A stretch of DNA of 13,734 bases from CANHVK01 sp046304235 (lineage in GTDB: Bacteria; Bacteroidota; Bacteroidia; Flavobacteriales_D; Crocinitomicaceae), in contig JBKCEW010000171.1 in assembly GCA_046304235.1 (NCBI GenBank), positions 1 through 13,734 on the forward strand, given 5' to 3'. The notes below the pieces were generated by a model, which had not been told where the DNA came from, searched no databases, and saw only the letters and a list, made by a program, of their open reading frames with translations. Below, piece by piece: positions 1-7,846 of the stretch (positions are counted from its first letter, which is position 1; every line of letters begins with the position of its first letter). Both the position numbers and the translations under genes were made by a program.

Positions 1-565
1 GTTATCATTCATTAAACAAAAAATAGATTACTTACCTGCCCCAAAAAATGGATTTCAATTTCTGCTTGATGTATCGCTAGGAAGGAGGTCAACCTCAAGA
101 AACGATAGTTTAAACCTTAAATTTGATAATACCTTAAAATCTGAATATCAGTTAACTCACTATTTTTCAATTTTCAAAAGAAATATCATAAAAACACAAA
201 TTTCAGGAGAAATTTATTTAGCTCCTTACTATTATCAAAATGAAATGTTACGTTTTGGAGGGTTATTGAATCAAAGAGGTTTTAGAGAAGATGAATTACT
301 TGGTAATATTCGATTTACCCAATCATTTGAATACCGATTTATGATTGAACAAAACTCATACCTATTTGCATTTTATGATCTTTCCTATTATGAAAATCAA
401 GTAAAAAATAAGTTAAAAGATACACCTTATGGATTTGGCACGGGTATAAGTTTTGGGACGAATCAGGGAATATTTTCAATCTCTTATGCTATCGGGAGTC
501 AGAAAAACAATCCTTTATTATTGAGAAATGGAATTATTCATTTCGGTTATATCAGTTATTTTTAA
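1..565 (+). CDS. BamA/TamA-family outer-membrane beta-barrel protein, C-terminal part (5' truncated)
   Basis: The reading frame is open from base 2 to the TAA at 563-565 without a start, so this is the last 187 residues of a gene that begins left of the window; an ATG at 245 is internal. The sequence shows alternating aromatic and polar beta strands, the LRFGG...RGFREDE pattern typical of the barrel end of Omp85/surface-antigen proteins, and a C-terminal aromatic beta-signal ending FGYISYF. Bacteroidota proteins of this family share a very similar tail with FGFGTGISFGT and an NPLLLRNG-like segment. Family members insert or translocate outer-membrane proteins, but the POTRA region that would separate BamA from TamA-like paralogues lies outside the window, so the exact role is open. 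Its stop codon overlaps that of the convergent ATPase gene by 4 bp (TTAA, 562-565), and no terminator hairpin is visible between them. Confidence 0.85.
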   Translation, partial: LSFIKQKIDYLPAPKNGFQFLLDVSLGRRSTSRNDSLNLKFDNTLKSEYQLTHYFSIFKRNIIKTQISGEIYLAPYYYQNEMLRFGGLLNQRGFREDELLGNIRFTQSFEYRFMIEQNSYLFAFYDLSYYENQVKNKLKDTPYGFGTGISFGTNQGIFSISYAIGSQKNNPLLLRNGIIHFGYISYF

Positions 566-1320
566 TCTGAAAGTTTGTCTTTAATTTGCTTCATAAAATT
601 GGAAGCATAAACAAAATCAATAATCTCTTTATTATCTGTTGTTACAATTTCAGATTTTGAACCTTGCCACCAATTCTTACCTTGATATATAAAATTAATT
701 TTATCTCCAATTTCAATCACACTATTCATATCATGAGTGATTACGATGGTAGTTGTATTAAATTCGTAGGTAATTTCTTTAATTAAATTATCAATAAGTA
801 TCGATGTTTTAGGGTCTAAGCCTGAATTAGGTTCATCACAAAAAAGATATTTTGGGTTCATAACAATTGCACGTGCAATGGCAATTCTTTTTTGCATACC
901 ACCACTACATTCCGCAGGGAATAATTGGTTCTTTCCTGATAGATTTACTCTATCAAGACAAAAATCTACTCTCTTTAATCTTTCTTTTTTGGTTTGATTC
1001 GTGTACATTCTTAAAGGAAACATAATATTTTCCTCAACGGTCATAGAATCAAATAAGGCAGCCCCTTGGAACATCATCCCGATTTGAGTTCGAATATTTC
1101 TACGTTCAAATTCACTCATCAAACAGAAATCAACACCGTCGTAAAGTATTTTACCTGAAGTAACTTCATGCAATCCTACTAAACATTTTGCTAAAACTGA
1201 TTTTCCTTGTCCAGAAGAGCCGATAATTAGATTTACTTTGCCTTTTTCAAAGATTGCAGAGACATCATCTAGTACTTTATGTCGACCAAACACTTTGGTA
1301 ATATGTTGTACCTCAATCAT
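562..1320 (-). CDS. mlaF: MlaF-like ABC transporter ATP-binding protein
   Basis: Cytoplasmic ATPase of an MCE/Mla-type ABC transporter, which moves phospholipid between the inner and outer membranes. Over 252 residues it shows the complete ATPase set: Walker A GSSGQGKS (34-41), Q-loop Gln85, signature ECSGGMQKR (137-145), Walker B YLFCDEP with Asp162 and Glu163, the NSGLDP D-loop, and switch His196 in ITHDMNS. The GGMQKR and CDEPNSGLDP wording is characteristic of MlaF rather than of drug or lipoprotein exporters. The usual Leu at the start of the LSGGQ signature is Cys138 here, a mild variant. Its ATG shares one base with the stop of the upstream permease gene (TAATG on the coding strand), implying translational coupling. 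No MCE-domain (MlaD) gene follows; the next gene is convergent. The gene symbol is by family resemblance. Confidence 0.9.
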   Translation of the reverse strand: MIEVQHITKVFGRHKVLDDVSAIFEKGKVNLIIGSSGQGKSVLAKCLVGLHEVTSGKILYDGVDFCLMSEFERRNIRTQIGMMFQGAALFDSMTVEENIMFPLRMYTNQTKKERLKRVDFCLDRVNLSGKNQLFPAECSGGMQKRIAIARAIVMNPKYLFCDEPNSGLDPKTSILIDNLIKEITYEFNTTTIVITHDMNSVIEIGDKINFIYQGKNWWQGSKSEIVTTDNKEIIDFVYASNFMKQIKDKLSD

Positions 1321-2132
1321 TATAACAAAAACATTTGTGTAATAAAGAAATTAGCTAACAAAATTGCAATACTACTATTTACAACCGCTTTTGTAGAAGA
1401 TTTACCAACATCAATCGCTCCACCTTTTGTATAATATCCATAAAAAGAGGCAATAGACACAATTAAAAATCCAAAAACAACTGTTTTAGAAAGAGCATAA
1501 TATATATCACCTACTTTAAAAAATGATCTTATACCAAAAACATATGCCTCTGTTGAAGAAAGACCAGATAAAAGCAATGCTAACCAACCTCCTAATAGGC
1601 TTAAAGACATTGAAAAGATGATTAAAATAGGAAAGAAAACTACTGCAGCAATAATTTTAGGTAAAACAAGGTAATTTAAGGAATTCACACCCATAATTTC
1701 TAAAGCATCTATTTGTTCTGTAACGCGCATCATCCCTACTTCTGATGAAATATTAGACCCTACTTTTCCAGCTAAAATAAGAGATATAATGGTAGGAGAA
1801 AACTCTAAAATGGTACTTGATCTTGTGATATAACCTATTGTATATTGTGGTAAAAATGGTAAATCCATATTTGATGCTGTTTGCAATGAAATTACCCCTC
1901 CCATAAAAATGGACATTAAAAAAACAATTGGTAAAGAGGCTATTCCAATAAGTTGTGTTTCTTCGATGCACCTTTTCCAAAAAACATTAAACTTTTGCGG
2001 CTTTGAGAATACCTCCCAAAGCATAGCAAAATACTTCCCAATATTTGATATTAATCTGAACATTTTTGCTAATTTAACTACTAATTTCGATTTCAGATAA
2101 TAAATTTCGGAAAGAAAATCAGTAAATGACAT
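1320..2132 (-). CDS. mlaE: MlaE-like ABC transporter permease
   Basis: Inner-membrane permease partner of the following ATPase. Hydrophobic segments lie near residues 62-84, 107-122, 155-190, 216-235 and 252-270. The conserved MlaE block is present: FMGGVISLQTA, then LAGKVGSNISSEVGMMRVTEQIDALE split across 120-144, then EIMGVN. The first 23 residues (to LVVKLAK) look like extra sequence. Met24 (ATG at 2061-2063), followed by FRLISNIGKYFAMLWEVFSKP, matches where family members usually begin and would give about 247 residues. The long form would overlap the start of the divergent SprT-like gene by 7 bp (2126-2132), while the Met24 form leaves about 60 bp for promoters, so I favour Met24 but report the full frame. 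The TAATG junction ties it to mlaF. No MlaD, MlaC or MlaB gene is in the window. Confidence 0.88.
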   Translation of the reverse strand: MSFTDFLSEIYYLKSKLVVKLAKMFRLISNIGKYFAMLWEVFSKPQKFNVFWKRCIEETQLIGIASLPIVFLMSIFMGGVISLQTASNMDLPFLPQYTIGYITRSSTILEFSPTIISLILAGKVGSNISSEVGMMRVTEQIDALEIMGVNSLNYLVLPKIIAAVVFFPILIIFSMSLSLLGGWLALLLSGLSSTEAYVFGIRSFFKVGDIYYALSKTVVFGFLIVSIASFYGYYTKGGAIDVGKSSTKAVVNSSIAILLANFFITQMFLL

Positions 2133-2761
2133 CTTCAGAAGAATTAAAAACTAAAATAGCTAACCAATTGGAGAAATACCTACCCGATGGTTTTGCTATC
2201 TATGTTGCTGAATTATTCTTACCTGTTCCTGTTAAATTTAAAATTGTTAACCCAAGAAACACAAAACTTGGAGATTATAGACCAGCAAATAATGGTTTAC
2301 CTCATCGAATTACTATAAACGGGAATCTAAATCCATTTGCATTTCTAATAACAACAATACACGAATTCGCTCACTTACAGGCCCATACAAAATATGGTAG
2401 ATACATCCAACCACATGGAAATGAATGGAAAAAAACATACAGAGAATTATTAATTCCCATTATAGAAACAAAAAAACTACCTCTAGATATTGAGAATGCA
2501 CTCATAAATTCATTAGTAAATACCAAAGCTTCCTCATGTTCGGACATTGGGTTATCCCGAGTTTTGAAAAATTATGATCAACAGAATGATGATTTTGTTT
2601 TGCTTGAAACTTTACCAATAAACTCGAAATTTAATTTACAAGGAAAAATGTTTGTTAAAGGTCCACTAAGAAGGAAAAGATTTGTTTGTGAGGAAATTCA
2701 AACTAAAAAAAAGTATCTAATTTATGCCATCGCAGAAGTAATTCCTATATTTGAAATCTGA
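2126..2761 (+). CDS. SprT-like zinc metallopeptidase domain protein
   Basis: A 211-residue protein with a SprT-type metallopeptidase centre: HEFAH at 79-83 supplies two zinc-binding His and the catalytic Glu80, and His97 in PHGNEWK is the expected third ligand, spaced as in SprT/Spartan proteins. Eukaryotic Spartan cleaves DNA-protein crosslinks; the bacterial substrates are largely unknown, so function beyond a probable protease is inference. The C-terminal part (about 150-211) has KRFVCEE, as in Bacteroidota relatives, but lacks a clear Cys-rich zinc ribbon. An in-frame TAA lies immediately before the ATG and the next Met is far downstream, so this start is well constrained. There is no signal peptide, suggesting a cytoplasmic protein. 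manC begins 13 bp after its stop, so the two are probably cotranscribed. Confidence 0.85.
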   Translation: MTSSEELKTKIANQLEKYLPDGFAIYVAELFLPVPVKFKIVNPRNTKLGDYRPANNGLPHRITINGNLNPFAFLITTIHEFAHLQAHTKYGRYIQPHGNEWKKTYRELLIPIIETKKLPLDIENALINSLVNTKASSCSDIGLSRVLKNYDQQNDDFVLLETLPINSKFNLQGKMFVKGPLRRKRFVCEEIQTKKKYLIYAIAEVIPIFEI

Positions 2762-2774
2762 TTTAATGTAAAGA

Positions 2775-3860
2775 ATGAATAATAACTATTGTATTATCAT
2801 GGCTGGTGGCGTTGGAAGTCGCTTTTGGCCAATGTCTACTCCACAAAAACCAAAACAATTTCTAGATGTACTTGGAATAGGGAAATCTTTATTGCAAATG
2901 ACATTTGAACGTTTGACAAAAATCGCCCCAGCGGAAAATATATTCATAGTTACTAATCAAGGCTATGTAGACTTGGTAAAAGAACAATTACCAACTATAG
3001 ATTCAAGTAGAATTTTAACGGAACCTAAACGTAAAAATACTGCACCTTGCATTGCTTATGCTGCTGCTAAAATTTACGATTTAAATCCTGATGCAAATTT
3101 AGTCGTTGCTCCTTCAGATCATTTAATACTTAAAGAGGATAAGTTCACTTCTATCGTTAATATCGCAATTGAACAAGCTAAATCAGAAGAAAGACTTGTT
3201 ACACTTGGTATTCAACCAACACGACCTGATACTGGATATGGGTATATTGAGTTTGAAGAAATTGGTGATATGATGGGAGGTGAAGTAAAAGAAGTAAAAC
3301 ATTTTAGAGAAAAACCAAACAAAGAATTAGCTGAAATATTTGTTAGAGCGGGGAATTTCTATTGGAATTCAGGTATTTTCATTTGGAAAGCTTCCTCTAT
3401 TCTTAATGCTATCAAAAAATTCAATACTCCTTTATATAATTTGTTTTCACCAGAAAACGGATTTTACAACAAAGAGGGTGAGCAAGAAAAAGTAAATCAT
3501 TGTTTTGAGGTTTGTGAAGATATTTCCATAGACTTCGCTGTTATGGAACATGCTAAAAATGTAGATGTTGTTCTTGCAAACTTTGATTGGTCTGACCTAG
3601 GTACTTGGGGAAGTCTATACACCCATTTAGAAAAAGATTATAATGGAAATGCTGTAATTGGTGACCATGTTCATATGATTAACTCTACTAACTGTATTGT
3701 TAATTTACCATCTAATAAACTAGCTTTAATTGAAGGACTTGACAATCATATCATTGTTGAAGCAGATAACATGCTTATGATTTTAAATAAAGCAGACGAA
3801 CAAAACATCAAAAAATACATGTTTACTCTAAAAGAAAAGAGTCCTGGGTTATTTAAATAA
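2775..3860 (+). CDS. manC: Mannose-1-phosphate guanylyltransferase (GDP-mannose pyrophosphorylase)
   Basis: Makes GDP-mannose from mannose-1-phosphate and GTP, feeding glycan, LPS or exopolysaccharide synthesis in the cytoplasm. The N-terminal nucleotide-binding signature GGVGSRFWPMS (11-21) is followed by the catalytic-type lysines in QKPKQF. Further family blocks are APSDH, PDTGYGYIEF, VKHFREKP, WNSGIFIWKA and the SIDFAVME...FDWSDLGTWGSLY region. At 361 residues it is the short, monofunctional form. It lacks the C-terminal phosphomannose isomerase cupin of the roughly 470-residue bifunctional ManC/AlgA proteins, so isomerase activity must come from another gene. It follows the SprT-like gene closely and ends in a strong hairpin at 3878-3902. 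Confidence 0.93.
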   Translation: MNNNYCIIMAGGVGSRFWPMSTPQKPKQFLDVLGIGKSLLQMTFERLTKIAPAENIFIVTNQGYVDLVKEQLPTIDSSRILTEPKRKNTAPCIAYAAAKIYDLNPDANLVVAPSDHLILKEDKFTSIVNIAIEQAKSEERLVTLGIQPTRPDTGYGYIEFEEIGDMMGGEVKEVKHFREKPNKELAEIFVRAGNFYWNSGIFIWKASSILNAIKKFNTPLYNLFSPENGFYNKEGEQEKVNHCFEVCEDISIDFAVMEHAKNVDVVLANFDWSDLGTWGSLYTHLEKDYNGNAVIGDHVHMINSTNCIVNLPSNKLALIEGLDNHIIVEADNMLMILNKADEQNIKKYMFTLKEKSPGLFK

Positions 3861-3877
3861 GTATCAATACAAAACTT

Positions 3878-3908
3878 AGAGCGACAGAATTCGAGTCGCT
3901 CTTTTTAT
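3878..3908 (+). terminator. Rho-independent terminator after manC
   Basis: An 8-bp stem (AGAGCGAC, 3878-3885, pairing with GTCGCTCT, 3895-3902) with a 9-nt loop is followed by TTTTATT, 18 bp after the manC stop. The T-run overlaps the stop codon of the convergent T9SS gene (3905-3907). On the reverse strand the hairpin is followed by a weaker AAGTTTTG tract, so it may also stop transcription of the B12 operon. Confidence 0.85.
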
Positions 3909-4849
3909 TGAACCATTATTTTTTGAAGTGAATTATTAAGATGAACAAAATAAATTCCTTTGTCAAAATCTGAAACATCAATCTTAATCTGCCCTACTCC
4001 TTCAGATTTATAAACTTGCTGTCCTATCGCATTTAAAATTTTAATTTCTTGATTAGTTGACAATGCAATGTATAAATCTTTACTTGAAGGATTTGGCCAA
4101 ATCCTTACTTGAATTTCTTTTTCATTAGTAGAAGCAAATTCCGTATTAATGACACCAACAGCATCCAAATCAAATCCTGAAGAAGGATAGGGTGTTGGAA
4201 ACGGGTCGTTGATTAGATTTCCCTTGATATCTTTTGTGCCAATAGTTGGATTTATAGACCCTATTACGTCAATCAACCTGACAAACTTAATATTTTGAAG
4301 ATCTAGAACCGAAGAATCTTTCAAAAGTTCTAAATCGAATGGCGTTCCAAAACCTGCTTTATATTTTCCTGCTAGGTTATCAATTTTAGTAGCTTCCATA
4401 ATTGCGTCATTTCCTAACTGAATAACTGTAGGAGTTAAAGAAGTAGAAGGAAAACGAATAAAATGATTTCCATCTGAACTTACTTCAACAAATGCTAATT
4501 CTAAATAAGTACTATTAAAACTATTTTCAAAAACTGCAAAATCAGGTCCTACTCCATTCTGAATTCGGTGAGGAAAAGTCAAGGTTATTACACCACTATC
4601 TCCTAAACTGATTACTCTTGAATCTGGACTTCCTAAACCATCTTCTATCTTACCAATTGTTGCTAAACCTAATTTTTTATCTGTTATATTTTGCCAGCCT
4701 CTAGAAATGACTCCTTCAATCGCCCAAAACTGAAAAACAGCGGAATCTTTCGAAATTGCGGTTGTTCCTATTTGGTCAACCGCTGGTGCAAATTGAGCAT
4801 TAAATCTGAAAAAATTCAATAAAAAAAAGAATAATAGGAATTTATTCAT
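3905..4849 (-). CDS. Secreted surface protein with C-terminal T9SS sorting domain, last gene of the B12-uptake operon
   Basis: A 314-residue secreted protein with a signal peptide ending near FRFNAQ (about residue 19). The main domain (about 20-235) has SLGDSGVITLTF (81-92), GPDFAVFENSF (101-111), LELAFVEVSSDGNHFIRFPS and a C-terminal GFDLDAVGVI (225-234). I recognise this as a recurrent Bacteroidota surface domain with no biochemical function I can name. Residues 247-314 (RIWPNPSSKDLYI ... KGIYFVHL) form a type A T9SS sorting domain, so it is probably exported across the outer membrane and anchored or released. Its ATG overlaps the end of the BtuG-like gene by 8 bp, so it belongs to the riboswitch-controlled operon. 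A role in B12 capture is inferred only from this position. Confidence 0.85.
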   Translation of the reverse strand: MNKFLLFFFLLNFFRFNAQFAPAVDQIGTTAISKDSAVFQFWAIEGVISRGWQNITDKKLGLATIGKIEDGLGSPDSRVISLGDSGVITLTFPHRIQNGVGPDFAVFENSFNSTYLELAFVEVSSDGNHFIRFPSTSLTPTVIQLGNDAIMEATKIDNLAGKYKAGFGTPFDLELLKDSSVLDLQNIKFVRLIDVIGSINPTIGTKDIKGNLINDPFPTPYPSSGFDLDAVGVINTEFASTNEKEIQVRIWPNPSSKDLYIALSTNQEIKILNAIGQQVYKSEGVGQIKIDVSDFDKGIYFVHLNNSLQKIMVQ

Positions 4850-5897
4850 AACAAATAATTTTTGACGGATTTAAACCTGCTTTAAACTTTTCTTTTAGTT
4901 TGCCATTTGTATCAAAAATGGAAACATACCCTTGATTAACATAACCATTAGCATCTGTGATGCATATCTCATTTTTGTTTGGTAAAAATTGAACATTATA
5001 AGGATTTACAAAACCTGAAAGAGAAATAAAATCATTTAATTTACTACTGTTTTTCTTCATAGAAAAAAGACTCAACGATTGATTATTGGTGTTTATTAAT
5101 AATAAAGAATCTTGATAAAGCTCCATAGCGAGTATGTTTTCATTAAATGTTTTTTCAATTTCACCACTTGTTATGTTTACTAATTTCCAGCTTGGTTCTA
5201 CATCATTGTAATTGCCACGGGAAATGACATATGCATTATCATTCAATCCTTTAATAATATTTCCTGGATTTATACCAACAATGATCCTTTTAACTTCAGA
5301 AAGCGTATTCAAATCAACAATTGAAATGGTACTATCCATTTTTGGAGGATTTAACCCTCCAGAGTTTGCCACCAATAATTGCTGGTTTAATAAGCATAAA
5401 TTTTCAGGGTTATCACCTACTTTAATTCGTTTTGTAATTTGAAAACTAACTGTATCAATGACATCAACATAACCATCAAAACAAGACACAAATACATTTG
5501 AACCATAACCAATAATATTTCTTGGTTGTTTCGATTTATTATCAGCAATCATTGGGATTTGTTTCAATGACTTTAATGTTTTTGCATCCAATACCTCTAT
5601 AATACTTGATACATTTACAACTGCATAGATTTTATTTCCAAAACGTATCATATCATTGCCTGTGTCACCTAATCCACGTTGATTATTGGCTTGAAAAACA
5701 TCCAACGTTACATTTCTTGTTTTTACATCATACCAGGTCAGACTTGCATTATTTTGATTAAATAAACCCTCATTTAAAACCAAATAACCTTCAGAAGTCG
5801 AAGAAACTTGTTCATTTTTCTCACTGTTTTTTTTCTTACAACTGTGAATAAAAAAAGAAAGAATAAAAACTACTAAATAGACTTTATTGAAAAGCAT
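4842..5897 (-). CDS. btuG: BtuG-like surface lipoprotein (YncE/DUF5074-type beta-propeller)
   Basis: A 351-residue lipoprotein with a hydrophobic signal and a lipobox ending at Cys20 (FIHSCKKK). The mature part starts YLVLNEGLFNQNNASLTWYD (38-57), the hallmark of the DUF5074/YncE-like propeller family. It then repeats short blade-like units such as KIYAVVNVSSIIEVLDAKTL, FVSCFDGYVDVIDT and LLVANSGG...ISIVDLNTL. In gut Bacteroides, the BtuG members of this family are surface lipoproteins that bind cobalamin very tightly and sit on BtuB. Here the gene directly follows a BtuB-like gene, overlapping it by 14 bp, and lies downstream of a cobalamin riboswitch, which strongly supports the same role. 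The residues after Cys20 are Lys-rich rather than Asp/Glu-rich, so surface exposure is not shown by the signal itself. The symbol is by analogy. Confidence 0.82.
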   Translation of the reverse strand: MLFNKVYLVVFILSFFIHSCKKKNSEKNEQVSSTSEGYLVLNEGLFNQNNASLTWYDVKTRNVTLDVFQANNQRGLGDTGNDMIRFGNKIYAVVNVSSIIEVLDAKTLKSLKQIPMIADNKSKQPRNIIGYGSNVFVSCFDGYVDVIDTVSFQITKRIKVGDNPENLCLLNQQLLVANSGGLNPPKMDSTISIVDLNTLSEVKRIIVGINPGNIIKGLNDNAYVISRGNYNDVEPSWKLVNITSGEIEKTFNENILAMELYQDSLLLINTNNQSLSLFSMKKNSSKLNDFISLSGFVNPYNVQFLPNKNEICITDANGYVNQGYVSIFDTNGKLKEKFKAGLNPSKIICYE

Positions 5898-7839
5898 AAG
5901 ATAATGATATTAAGTAATTTCTTCCTGGCATAACGTAATAACGAATGTATTGATAGGAAGCATCAAAAAGATTTTTCACAGAGAAATTACATTTAAATTC
6001 ACTTTGTATTTTTGTCTTATATGTATAAGCAATGGAAACATCCGACAAGGCAAACCCTGAAACAAGGTTTGAATTAATGTTTTCATTTAATGCATATCTA
6101 CTTGACAAGATGGTTGTGGAGCAATTTAAAGAAACTTTTTTGTAAAATTCCATGTTTAAATCCATTGTTCCTGTATGTCTTGGAATATATGCGATTTGTT
6201 GTTTGTATGATGGACTTGTTTTTGATGAGTAATCTAAAGCAGACTGAAAAGAGTAGATTCCTTTTGTTTTTATAGAAATAGTAGATTCATTAAAAAAGAT
6301 ACGTTCAATGGATAAATCTGCACCTTGGGTTAATACTTTTCCTACATTTTGAACAGACCATAAAAACAGATTTTTTGTCGGTATAGCAACGATTTTATTT
6401 TCAATAAGGTTAGAGTAAACATCAACACCTACCTTAAATTTAATAAAATACATAGACGTTCCTAAATCTAATTGATTGACGATTTCTGGTTCTAACTCTT
6501 TTTCGTAAATAGTATTAATAAATAATTCACCGAAAGTTGGTAAGCGCATCGTTCGTTTAAGTTGCAATCGAGGAATACCGATTAATTTAATCGCTGACTT
6601 TTTCTCTACAAAAATATTACCAGAAAAAATAGAATGGTATTCTGATAGGCCTCCTGTTTTCTGAGTCAAAACCTGGTGATTATTTAATTGCAAATGATAC
6701 AAATAACCTTTCTTCTCAATTTTAGTTCCTAAAACAAACATTCCAATGTGTCTTTTAGGATTATAAACAAGTGTTGTATTTTGAGAAACAAGCGTATGTA
6801 ATTGATATTCTAATCCACCAAAAAAATCAATGATTGAATCTTTCCAATTGACATTAAAAACTTCACCAATTGATAATGAATTATTTTGATAGTTTTGAAG
6901 CATAATACCCTTATTATTTAAATAACTTGGGTCTGTATATTGCATCTCATTAGTTTGGTAAGTACCATAAGATTTAGCGTTATAATTGTTTTTACAAACG
7001 ATCCTCTCCACATTAATAATATGATTTTGAGTAAATAAACGTTGTGTAGCAAAATCATTATAAAAAATAACAGAACCAGGTAATCCCTTTTTTGATTGAT
7101 AAAAATGGTAAGCGGCATTCCATCGCTTGTTTTCATTTATTGTTGAAAAATGAATTCCTGTATTCATTTCTACTAAATCATTATTTTTTCGAAAAGCATG
7201 GAATTGATTTTCACCATTCATATATTTGAATGGATAACTACCCTCAAAACTTCGGCGTTTACCATATATAGCAACTGATTTATTTTGAAATCGTTTCTTT
7301 ATAGATAAATAATTATCCAATTGGTTAAAAGAACCGTATCTTGAATTAAACCTAAACTGATATTTTTCACCCGAAAATGTATTTTCAAAAGTTTGGATAT
7401 TTAGTGTGTTAGCAGCAACTAACGAAGAAACTGGATATAAAAAAGAGGGATTTGACACAGAGTTAAAGCGAATATTCTCTATGTTTTCCGCTTGAATTCC
7501 ACCTAAATCTATCTGTCCAACTTGGTGATTGTTCAATGCAAATTCATTAAGCATAACTACGCTATGATTACCAGAAATTCCCCGAAAAGAAATAGTTTTA
7601 AGTCCGCCTAAACCACCATAGTTTTTCAGTGAAATCCCAGCAATTTTTTGAGTGATTACGCCCACATCTTCTGCAGGAATGGATTGAATTTCTTTTCTTG
7701 TTAATTGTTGTTCCAATGCATTCAACGAAAAAGTATCCTGCTTTTGGAGAATTACAATTTCCTTCAACTCTTTATGAGTCTGTGCAAATATTGAAAAAGA
7801 AAAACAAAACATCCCAATACTTTGTATGAGATGTTTCAT
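5884..7839 (-). CDS. btuB: TonB-dependent outer-membrane receptor, BtuB-like cobalamin transporter
   Basis: A 651-residue TonB-dependent receptor. A signal peptide (about 1-20, ending SIFAQ) precedes a probable TonB box around KEIVIL (26-31). The plug domain (about 45-150) contains VGVITQKIAGISLKNYGG, SFRGISGNHSVVMLNE and an IENIRF segment; the rest is a beta barrel ending NYLISLSYAFQ. It is compact, without the N-terminal carboxypeptidase-like domain of SusC-type receptors, which fits vitamin or metal-chelate uptake. Cobalamin is assigned from context: an upstream cobalamin riboswitch, a BtuG-like gene overlapping its 3' end and a DUF4465 gene 7 bp upstream. The inner-membrane BtuFCD transporter is not in the window and must be encoded elsewhere. 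Confidence 0.88.
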   Translation of the reverse strand: MKHLIQSIGMFCFSFSIFAQTHKELKEIVILQKQDTFSLNALEQQLTRKEIQSIPAEDVGVITQKIAGISLKNYGGLGGLKTISFRGISGNHSVVMLNEFALNNHQVGQIDLGGIQAENIENIRFNSVSNPSFLYPVSSLVAANTLNIQTFENTFSGEKYQFRFNSRYGSFNQLDNYLSIKKRFQNKSVAIYGKRRSFEGSYPFKYMNGENQFHAFRKNNDLVEMNTGIHFSTINENKRWNAAYHFYQSKKGLPGSVIFYNDFATQRLFTQNHIINVERIVCKNNYNAKSYGTYQTNEMQYTDPSYLNNKGIMLQNYQNNSLSIGEVFNVNWKDSIIDFFGGLEYQLHTLVSQNTTLVYNPKRHIGMFVLGTKIEKKGYLYHLQLNNHQVLTQKTGGLSEYHSIFSGNIFVEKKSAIKLIGIPRLQLKRTMRLPTFGELFINTIYEKELEPEIVNQLDLGTSMYFIKFKVGVDVYSNLIENKIVAIPTKNLFLWSVQNVGKVLTQGADLSIERIFFNESTISIKTKGIYSFQSALDYSSKTSPSYKQQIAYIPRHTGTMDLNMEFYKKVSLNCSTTILSSRYALNENINSNLVSGFALSDVSIAYTYKTKIQSEFKCNFSVKNLFDASYQYIRYYVMPGRNYLISLSYAFQ

Positions 7840-7846
7840 TGAAAAA

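Noticed and set aside
245..565. A complete 106-residue gene starting at ATG 245
   Set aside because: The same frame is open back to base 2 and translates as barrel-like sequence, so the ATG is internal to a truncated larger gene.
1753..2100. Open frames on both strands inside the permease gene
   Set aside because: Their translations are low-complexity and lack motifs, while the permease frame carries clear family signatures.
2775..3860. Bifunctional ManC/phosphomannose isomerase
   Set aside because: The protein ends at 361 residues and no cupin isomerase domain follows before the terminator.
6918..7136. A 72-residue reverse-strand frame inside the BtuB-like gene
   Set aside because: It is out of frame with a convincing TonB-dependent receptor and has no independent start context or motif.
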